A DNA stretch of 6,529 nucleotides from Phycisphaeraceae bacterium (GTDB lineage Bacteria; Planctomycetota; Phycisphaerae; Phycisphaerales; Phycisphaeraceae): positions 1 through 6,529 of the forward strand of contig JANQKH010000202.1 in assembly GCA_028281215.1 (NCBI GenBank), written 5' to 3'. The first letter of the stretch is position 1. Each line of letters starts with the position of its first letter. Of this stretch, positions 1 through 4,405 are shown piece by piece. A model generated the notes under the pieces. It was not told the origin of the DNA and did no database searches. It saw only the letters and a program-made list of their open reading frames with translations. A program made the position numbers and the translations under genes.

Positions 1-1
1 A

Positions 2-727
2 GCCGGTGAACTGCTCCGCGCGGTGAGCGATCCCCACGCCGTTGTCACCGTCGATGCCGCACTCAACTCCCCCAGCACGCATCACGTTGTCGCCCTCGCC
101 GGCCATCCGGTGACCGTGTTCCGTCGCGATGGCTGTGGCGTCCCGGGTGTTCATGTCTGGGCCGCCAACGAGCATGCGGACCAACTTTACGCCTCGCTCG
201 CCCAAGCCTGTGGCGGACTTGTACCCAACGTCGACCAGTCGCAAGGCGCCGTCGAAGGGCAAGGCACGCGTCGGCCGATCGTCGGTCGCGGTATCGGCTG
301 GCTTGCCTACAACACCGCTCGCATCGAAGCCGGCACGCCGCTGTTCCACGTCGACTTCGGCCCCGACAGCCTGCCTCACGAAACCGCCCAACTCGACCAG
401 GCCGTCAGCTTCACCAAGGGTTGCTACCTCGGCCAGGAAGTCGTCGCCCGCATGCACAACCTCGGCCACCCCAAGCGCGTCCTCGTCGGCCTCAAAGGAG
501 AAGACGATCGCTTGCCCGTCGCCGGGTCACAAGTGCTCGATGAATCAGGCGACGTCATCGGCGGCGTCAGCAGTTCCACACTCGCCCCGATGTGCGGCAA
601 CGCCGCCATCGGCTTCGCCACCATGAAGTGGGGCAAGCACAACGAAGCGACCAACGTGCTTGCACCCGCAGAAGGAGAAATGGTCAACATGGTGGTGACG
701 GGTTTGCGGTTCATTTCGGATTCCTGA
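2..727 (+). CDS. ygfZ: YgfZ/IBA57-like folate-binding protein (GcvT-related), 5' end missing
   Basis: The reading frame is open to the left edge, so only the last 241 residues are visible. The first in-frame GTG (position 23) is unlikely to be the true start, because the frame continues upstream of it and the protein already begins mid-fold. The family signature K-G-C-Y-L-G-Q-E is encoded at 416-439, preceded by a segment of the type R-I-E-A-G-x-P-x-F-x-V-D (about 316-354) and followed by V-V-A-R-M-H-N-L-G. This combination marks the YgfZ/COG0354 branch of the GcvT superfamily rather than the glycine-cleavage T protein. Known members bind tetrahydrofolate and help make or repair certain Fe-S enzymes (for example MiaB) in the cytoplasm; the signature cysteine is important for that role. 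The terminal part (about 470-720) fits the C-terminal barrel. The gene ends 50 bp from the convergent LOG-family gene. Family assignment is confident; the exact role in this organism is inferred. Confidence 0.86.
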   Translation, partial: AGELLRAVSDPHAVVTVDAALNSPSTHHVVALAGHPVTVFRRDGCGVPGVHVWAANEHADQLYASLAQACGGLVPNVDQSQGAVEGQGTRRPIVGRGIGWLAYNTARIEAGTPLFHVDFGPDSLPHETAQLDQAVSFTKGCYLGQEVVARMHNLGHPKRVLVGLKGEDDRLPVAGSQVLDESGDVIGGVSSSTLAPMCGNAAIGFATMKWGKHNEATNVLAPAEGEMVNMVVTGLRFISDS

Positions 728-777
728 CGAATTCATTCACGCATGTTGGCCTTCGTCAACTCCGCGTTGCACGATGA

Positions 778-1542
778 TCACGCCGGCGGCCGCCGGGACT
801 TGTGCGGATCAATCCCCACACGTGTGCCTTCGGCCGTCGGCTCCGCCGCAGGGCCGGTGATTTCCGGGTCGTCGCCGCCGAGTCCGGTCTGCATCTCCTG
901 GCACTTGCTCATGATCTGCACAGCCTCGGCCACATCATCCGTCACATGGAACAGATCCATGTCCTTGGGCGAAATGTTCTGGTACTGCTCGAGCATGATT
1001 TCCTTCATCCAGTCAATCAGCCCGTCCCAGAAGTGATGGCCGACGCACACCACCGGGAACGGTCGAATCTTCAGCGTTTGAATCAGCGTCATCGATTCAA
1101 AGAACTCATCCATCGTGCCGAACCCGCCGGGGAAGATGATGAAGCCCGACGCGTACTTCACAAACATCACCTTGCGCACGAAGAAGTAGCGAAAGTCCAG
1201 GCTCAGGCCGTCCGACTGATACGGGTTGGCGCTTTGTTCCATCGGCAGGCTGATGTTCAAACCGATCGACTTGCCATCCGCTTCATACGCGCCCTTGTTC
1301 GCCGCCTCCATGATGCCCGGCCCGCCGCCGGTGATCACCGAGAACCCCGCCTTGACCAGCAACTTGCCGCACTCGACCGCGTGGAGATAGTTCGGATCGT
1401 CCGGCGGTGTGCGCGCCGAACCAAACACCGACACCGCGGGCTCAATGCCGCTCATCGATTCAAACCCTTCAACAAACTCCGACAAAATACGGAACAGCCG
1501 CCATGTTTCCTTGCTGAGTTTCAGATCGTCTTCCAATGACAT
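778..1542 (-). CDS. LOG-family protein (TIGR00730 type), probable nucleotide 5'-monophosphate phosphoribohydrolase
   Basis: 254 aa with a Rossmann-like lysine-decarboxylase/LOG fold. Two diagnostic motifs are visible: G-G-G-P-G-I-M-E-A-A-N-K-G-A at residues 72-85 and P-G-G-F-G-T-M-D-E-F-F-E at 138-149, with the conserved R-K pair at 123-124. Characterised relatives cleave cytokinin riboside monophosphates (plant LOG) or AMP/IMP-type nucleotides (bacterial LOG/PpnN); they are not lysine decarboxylases despite old annotations. The start at 1542 is preferred because GGAG sits 6 nt upstream and a promoter ends at 1581. The reading frame extends to an ATG at 1635, but that lies upstream of the predicted promoter; another ATG at 1554 overlaps the ribosome binding site. 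The N-terminal 30 residues are helical and acidic, as in the longer LOG subfamily. Residues 216-254 are a Gly/Pro/Ala-rich tail with no recognised domain. Substrate is not predictable from sequence. Confidence 0.9.
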   Translation of the reverse strand: MSLEDDLKLSKETWRLFRILSEFVEGFESMSGIEPAVSVFGSARTPPDDPNYLHAVECGKLLVKAGFSVITGGGPGIMEAANKGAYEADGKSIGLNISLPMEQSANPYQSDGLSLDFRYFFVRKVMFVKYASGFIIFPGGFGTMDEFFESMTLIQTLKIRPFPVVCVGHHFWDGLIDWMKEIMLEQYQNISPKDMDLFHVTDDVAEAVQIMSKCQEMQTGLGGDDPEITGPAAEPTAEGTRVGIDPHKSRRPPA

Positions 1543-1562
1543 GAAGAACTCCATTTTAAGAA

Positions 1563-1575
1563 CCTGAGTATCAGG
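1563..1575. promoter_or_regulatory. Small inverted repeat at the predicted RNA start of the LOG gene
   Basis: CCTGA-GTA-TCAGG is a perfect 5-bp inverted repeat with a 3-bp centre. It begins 6 bp downstream of the -10 box, over the predicted +1 region. That is a plausible operator position, but arms this short also occur by chance. Confidence 0.25.
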
Positions 1576-1580
1576 ACAAG

Positions 1581-1609
1581 ATGATAGGTCTCTACCAATC
1601 AAGCGCCAA
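1581..1609 (-). promoter_or_regulatory. Sigma70-like promoter of the LOG-family gene
   Basis: Read on the minus strand, TTGGCG (-35; 1604-1609) is followed after exactly 17 bp by TATCAT (-10; 1581-1586). That is 4/6 and 5/6 matches to the consensus. The predicted RNA start near 1575 gives a leader of about 30 nt before the ATG at 1542, consistent with the GGAG-supported start. It implies that the LOG gene can be transcribed independently of the sulfatase gene upstream. Confidence 0.55.
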
Positions 1610-1641
1610 TGCGATGGAATACGCGAATCGGACAATTACGT

Positions 1642-3036
1642 TCATTTAGTTACTTTCTTGCCGCGCTTCTTATGCTTCGGTTTGGTTTTCAGGACCGGAA
1701 GCGGTTTTGATTTGAGATAGACCTCACGGTGAGGTTTCAGATCATCGCCTTGCTGAGTCGTCCATTTCTTTAACATGCGTCGCATCTCATCCATGCGTTC
1801 TTTATGTTGAGGGTCATTCGCAAGGTTATTCAGTTCAAACGGATCAGCCTCAAGATCGAAGAATTCGAATTCACTTCGTGTGTGGTATCGTTTGATGATC
1901 GCGGCGGCTTTGGGATTCGTTTTGGCAGCTTCGTCCCATGAATGCCAGAACGCACCGCCGCCGTCCCTGCGAAGGCGGTCCGAGTGATTGGTGTGATACG
2001 CGTGCGGTGTCAGGTTATGAATGTATTTGTATTGGCCCACGCGCACGCTGCGCATTGGGAATATGTTCATCACGCCATCGCCTGTGTGTGTGGTGAAGAT
2101 CTGCTTACGATGGGTTTTGGATTTTCCAAGCAACACGGACGCAAATGAACGGCCATCAATCTCCTTGGGGACATCACCGCCGGCGATGTCCAGCAACGTC
2201 GGCAACAGATCCACCCAACTGACCATCGCGTTCGTGCGCACACCTTTCTTGATGTGGTCGGGCCAAACGACAATCAACGGAACGCGCGTTCCCGAATCGT
2301 AAAGGTTCCACTTGCCGCGAGGCCATTGCCCGCCATGATCGCTTGTGAAGAGAAAAACAAAGTTGTCGCCAAACTTCGCGTTGGCCAGCGCGTAAACACG
2401 ACCCATCTCGGCGTCCATGTTCGAAATGTCCGTGAGATAACGTGCCCAGTGTTGCCTCGTCTGCGGGGTATCGATGAAATAAGGCGGCAACGTTAAGGAA
2501 TCGGGCTCGTAGGCACTGTCCTTCGTCCACAAGACATGCGGCCGCCGGTCACCCACCATCAAGCAGACCGGCTCTTCCACTTTGTTCTTGGTGAAATAGG
2601 CTTTGATCTCTTCCGACATGCCCATGGGGTGGGGTGAATTGAAATCGCTGCCGACAAAACCCTTGCGGCCATGTGCCACTTTCCCAAACGAAAGGACGCG
2701 GTAACCCAGTGCTTTGAATAGCGGAGGTAAGAACTTTGTGCCCGCCTTGACGTTGCTGTGATTGGGATGAGCGCCGTGCCGCGCGGGCATCAAGCCGGTC
2801 AAAAAGGAAAATCGGTTGGGACAACACGACGGAGAAGCGACATAAGCGCTGTTGAACACCATGCCGTCTTTAGCAAGCCGATCCATGGTGGGCGTGCTGG
2901 CATCCTTTGAACCGTGGATGGAAGTCGACTCACGACCCAGATCATCGGACAGGAACACGACAATGTTCGGACGCTTCGCCGCCCAACCGCTTGCGGTTAT
3001 CAACAAGACGAAGAATGCCACCATCGAATGTTTCAT
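1642..3036 (-). CDS. Secreted type I (formylglycine) sulfatase, SGSH/iduronate-sulfatase-like
   Basis: 464 aa. Residues 1-20 form a signal peptide (K-H, hydrophobic core, W-A-A before K-R-P-N), so the enzyme should be exported. The alkaline-phosphatase-fold sulfatase core follows: metal ligands in S-D-D (30-32), the formylglycine motif C-C-P-N-R at 71-75 (Cys71 is the modified residue) followed by F-S-F-L-T-G, G-D-R-R-P-H-V-L-W (162-170), T-S-D-H-G (231-235), and G-T-R-V-P-L (249-254). The stretch P-P-Y-F-x-x-T-P (184-191) followed by M-D-A-E-M-G resembles heparan N-sulfatase (SGSH)-type enzymes. The C-terminal segment F-F-D-L-E-A-D-P-F-E-L-N-N-L-A (392-406) is typical of bacterial sulfatases. 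The enzyme would hydrolyse sulfate esters or sulfamates of a polysaccharide, but the substrate cannot be fixed. Oddities are Asn rather than Ser/Thr/Ala in the CxPxR motif and a lysine-rich tail (442-464). The start at 3036 is set by the signal peptide and a strong Shine-Dalgarno, although the frame stays open further upstream. No sulfatase-maturating enzyme is present in the window. Confidence 0.93.
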   Translation of the reverse strand: MKHSMVAFFVLLITASGWAAKRPNIVVFLSDDLGRESTSIHGSKDASTPTMDRLAKDGMVFNSAYVASPSCCPNRFSFLTGLMPARHGAHPNHSNVKAGTKFLPPLFKALGYRVLSFGKVAHGRKGFVGSDFNSPHPMGMSEEIKAYFTKNKVEEPVCLMVGDRRPHVLWTKDSAYEPDSLTLPPYFIDTPQTRQHWARYLTDISNMDAEMGRVYALANAKFGDNFVFLFTSDHGGQWPRGKWNLYDSGTRVPLIVVWPDHIKKGVRTNAMVSWVDLLPTLLDIAGGDVPKEIDGRSFASVLLGKSKTHRKQIFTTHTGDGVMNIFPMRSVRVGQYKYIHNLTPHAYHTNHSDRLRRDGGGAFWHSWDEAAKTNPKAAAIIKRYHTRSEFEFFDLEADPFELNNLANDPQHKERMDEMRRMLKKWTTQQGDDLKPHREVYLKSKPLPVLKTKPKHKKRGKKVTK

Positions 3037-3173
3037 GGTGAACCTCCCATACAAGAATGCGCATGGATAGATTAGTCGAATCACACCGAGTCCCGCGCAA
3101 CTCACTGATCGCGCAGGCGAATGCGGGGCCGATTCGTGTTCATGTTTTTCCAGTAATCTGACCGGACAAGGTC
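3037..3173. other. Intergenic region between rplT and the sulfatase gene
   Basis: 137 bp. No convincing rho-independent terminator for rplT and no clear -35/-10 pair for the sulfatase gene was found. A single CCGGAC (minus strand GTCCGG, 3162-3167) lies 7 bp past the rplT stop and matches the core of the repeat array at 4004-4203. One copy is expected by chance and is not counted as part of the array. Confidence 0.5.
3042..3048 (-). promoter_or_regulatory. Strong Shine-Dalgarno of the sulfatase gene
   Basis: GGGAGGT on the minus strand lies 5 nt before the ATG at 3036. It is a near-perfect anti-16S match and fixes the start. The open frame further upstream to 3648, opposite and out of frame with rplT, is therefore non-coding. 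Confidence 0.8.
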
Positions 3174-3533
3174 TCAAGCAGCCAGCGCGGCTTTCGCCTG
3201 TTCGACGAGTTTGTCGAACGTTTCCGGGTCGGCGATGGCGATCTCGCTGAGCATCTTGCGGTTCAGGTCGATGTTCGCCGCCTTGAGGCCGGCGATGAAT
3301 CGGCTGTACGACAGGTCGCGCATCCGGGATGCGGCGTTGATGCGCGTAATCCACAAGCGACGGTAATCGCGCTTGATCAACCGACGGTGTTGCGTGGCGA
3401 ACGCGCCACCGCGAACGACCGCTTCTTTCACGCGGCGCCAGCATGTGCGGCGGGAACCACGGTTGCCTTTGGCTTGTTTGAACCACCGGTTCTTGGCTTG
3501 ACGACGGGCAGCACCCTTTTGTGCGCGAGGCAT
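3174..3533 (-). CDS. rplT: 50S ribosomal protein L20
   Basis: 119 aa, the normal length for bL20. Recognisable features are the basic N-terminal extension M-P-R-A-Q-K-G-A-A-R-R, the K-Q-A-K-G-N-R-G-S-R-R segment, R-R-L-W-I-T-R-I-N-A-A-S-R, the L-S-Y-S-R-F-I-A-G-L-K signature, and the C-terminal globular part ending in V-E-Q-A-K-A-A-L-A-A. L20 binds 23S rRNA early in 50S assembly, and in several bacteria it represses its own operon by binding a leader RNA. It lies 118 bp downstream of rpmI on the same strand, the conserved order. AAAGGA 8 nt before the ATG serves as ribosome binding site. Confidence 0.97.
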   Translation of the reverse strand: MPRAQKGAARRQAKNRWFKQAKGNRGSRRTCWRRVKEAVVRGGAFATQHRRLIKRDYRRLWITRINAASRMRDLSYSRFIAGLKAANIDLNRKMLSEIAIADPETFDKLVEQAKAALAA

Positions 3534-3651
3534 GAGAGATTTCCTTTCGCGGGAACGGGGCCGCGACTTGAGTCACGGACTTGGGAACCCGGCCCACCAA
3601 AAAGTTTGGCATGTTCAGTTCATCGTGCCATGGCACCAATCGTTGCATGCC
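3534..3651 (-). promoter_or_regulatory. Long rpmI-rplT spacer with a GC-rich hairpin; candidate leader for L20 control
   Basis: The 118-bp spacer is long for a pair that is usually separated by a few tens of bases. It contains GGGCCG (3558-3563) and CGGCCC (3590-3595), which can form a 6-bp all-GC stem with a 26-nt loop ending about 10 nt before the rplT Shine-Dalgarno. A perfect 12-bp palindrome GTGCCATGGCAC lies at 3625-3636. These elements could modulate rplT translation or separate it from rpmI, but no match to a characterised L20 leader (E. coli pseudoknot or Bacillus attenuator) could be shown by eye. Confidence 0.3.
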
Positions 3652-3867
3652 TTAGCGATCGCCCGGCACCACACGCGTGCCCAGCATCTTCTGCAATCGA
3701 ACCACATCGCCCCCCTTGGCGGTGCGGAACTTGCGCAACTTGCGGATTTTGTTCCCGCTCATGTGGCTGTTCAGGTGGCTGCTGAACGCTCGCTTGAACT
3801 TGACCTTGCCTTTGCCGGTCAACTTGATGCGCTTCAAAAGCCCTTTGTGTGTCTTCATTTTGCTCAT
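3652..3867 (-). CDS. rpmI: 50S ribosomal protein L35
   Basis: 71 aa, slightly longer than the usual 64-66 aa of bL35. The N-terminus M-S-K-M-K-T-H-K-G-L-L-K-R is the family hallmark, followed by the basic T-G-K-G-K-V-K-F-K-R-A-F-S-S-H-L and the C-terminal K-L-R-K-F-R-T-A-K-G-G-D-V. The extra length is a C-terminal tail (G-T-R-V-V-P-G-D-R). The ATG at 3867 is chosen because AGGTGG sits 5 nt before it. A second ATG at 3858 (M-K-T-H-K-G) is possible but less well placed. The frame is open upstream to 4008, but that extension has no L35 similarity and crosses the predicted promoter. infC, the usual upstream partner, is absent. Confidence 0.95.
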   Translation of the reverse strand: MSKMKTHKGLLKRIKLTGKGKVKFKRAFSSHLNSHMSGNKIRKLRKFRTAKGGDVVRLQKMLGTRVVPGDR

Positions 3868-3900
3868 GGGGTCCACCTGCTTCGATCGGTCGAGTCGAGC

Positions 3901-3928
3901 ATTGTAGCCATTCCATCTCCGCCGACAA
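3901..3928 (-). promoter_or_regulatory. Sigma70-like promoter of rpmI-rplT
   Basis: On the minus strand TTGTCG (-35; 3923-3928) and TACAAT (-10; 3901-3906) are separated by 16 bp. The -10 is a 5/6 match. The RNA would start about 26 nt before the rpmI ATG. This supports an independent rpmI-rplT transcription unit, which fits the lack of infC and the large non-coding region upstream. Confidence 0.55.
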
Positions 3929-4003
3929 CCAGCCCGCCCACATCGGTACGTCGCGATTTGCGCCCTCGCTGCGCGCGCCATCGTGAACGTTTCGGCGCGC
4001 ACA

Positions 4004-4203
4004 GACATGCATGTCCGGACATAGGGGGTACCCTAAACCTCTGAAATATGAGCTTAAGTACTTAGTAAACATGATCTTAGATCCATGTCCGGCTCGGATG
4101 TCCGGACGTCCGGACCCCATTTTTCGCCCGAAAACGAGGGTTTCAGTGTCCGGGATCATGTCCGGAACGTGTCCGGACATGTCCGGGGGTGTCCGGCGGA
4201 CAT
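4004..4203. repeat. Array of (A/G)TGTCCGG repeats forming nested palindromes
   Basis: GTCCGG occurs nine times in one orientation, starting at 4013, 4087, 4100, 4108, 4148, 4160, 4171, 4181 and 4191. Eight of the nine extend to (A/G)TGTCCGG; the copy at 4108 reads ACGTCCGG. An inverted partial copy CGGACAT lies at 4197-4203. Copies combine into perfect palindromes: GACATGCATGTC (4004-4015) overlapping ATGTCCGGACAT (4011-4022), the 16-mer GTCCGGACGTCCGGAC (4100-4115) and the 14-mer CCGGACATGTCCGG (4173-4186). The last five start points are 10-12 bp apart, close to one DNA helical turn. The array lies upstream of the rpmI promoter and downstream of the TPR gene, in non-coding DNA. Its role is unknown: a multi-site operator, a chromosome-organising or partition-like site, or a decayed mobile repeat are all possible. 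Confidence 0.75.
4034..4083. other. AT-rich island inside the repeat array
   Basis: About 50 bp of clearly AT-rich DNA sits between the first repeat (4013) and the main cluster (from 4087). It contains the 10-bp palindrome TAAGTACTTA (4055-4064), and the 8-bp palindrome GGGTACCC (4026-4033) borders it on the left. No gene and no DnaA box (TTATCCACA-like) is seen. Confidence 0.5.
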
Positions 4204-4405
4204 GATGTGACGACATCTGTGCGCACCAACATGAACACCGTCGCGCCGCCGCATGACAGGTCAGACCACAAACCAGACTGCACCCCAGAGCCTCGCATCG
4301 AACTGGTGCTCCCAGTGACATGCCCGCGCCAAACTGGGCGGGAACATCACATTATAACTGAAATCCGAACAAAACACGAGTATAACTACATCAAAATCAA
4401 CATGA
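4204..4405. other. Non-coding stretch between the TPR gene and the repeat array
   Basis: About 200 bp without a plausible gene: the short frames here have no Shine-Dalgarno and no recognisable protein features. It holds a small hairpin GATGT-gacg-ACATC (4204-4217), another at 4323-4342, and an AT-rich part (4343-4405) next to the TPR gene stop. No tRNA cloverleaf could be built. Confidence 0.5.
4323..4342 (-). terminator. Possible transcription terminator hairpin of the TPR gene
   Basis: CCCGC (4323-4327) pairs with GCGGG (4338-4342). After a bulged G, CC (4329-4330) pairs with GG (4336-4337), giving seven GC-rich pairs around the loop AAACT. It lies about 65 bp past the stop of the TPR gene on the same strand. 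No T-tract follows on either strand, so it is not a classical intrinsic terminator. Confidence 0.3.

Noticed and set aside
728..777. Bidirectional terminator between the convergent ygfZ and LOG genes
   Set aside because: Only a 4-bp CAAC/GTTG stem (757-769) is present, with no T-tract. This is too weak to annotate.
802..1539. 245-codon + strand open frame opposite the LOG gene
   Set aside because: It is an antisense shadow of a conserved gene, rich in His/Arg as expected from reverse reading, with no domain signature.
1543..1635. Longer N-terminus for the LOG protein (ATG at 1635)
   Set aside because: It would start upstream of the predicted promoter, and the added residues are not LOG-like. 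GGAG sits correctly before 1542 instead.
3037..3648. In-frame upstream extension of the sulfatase reading frame (to 668 codons)
   Set aside because: The extension lies opposite the rplT frame in a shifted phase and has no protein-like features. The start at 3036 has a textbook Shine-Dalgarno and opens a signal peptide.
4004..4203. CRISPR array
   Set aside because: The repeated unit is only 6-8 bp and spacing is 8-74 bp. There are no 25-40 bp repeats and no cas genes.
4004..4203. Replication origin
   Set aside because: Repeats beside an AT-rich stretch suggested it, but no DnaA boxes and no dnaA, dnaN or rep gene are present.
4011..4205. Small + strand protein across the repeat array (64 codons)
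   Set aside because: No Shine-Dalgarno is seen. The coding pattern simply follows the nucleotide repeats, and the composition is implausible for a folded peptide.
4260..4325. tRNA gene on the minus strand, because of a GTTCGAT T-loop-like string near 4297-4304
   Set aside because: The flanking bases do not form a 5-bp T-stem, and no acceptor or anticodon stem can be paired.
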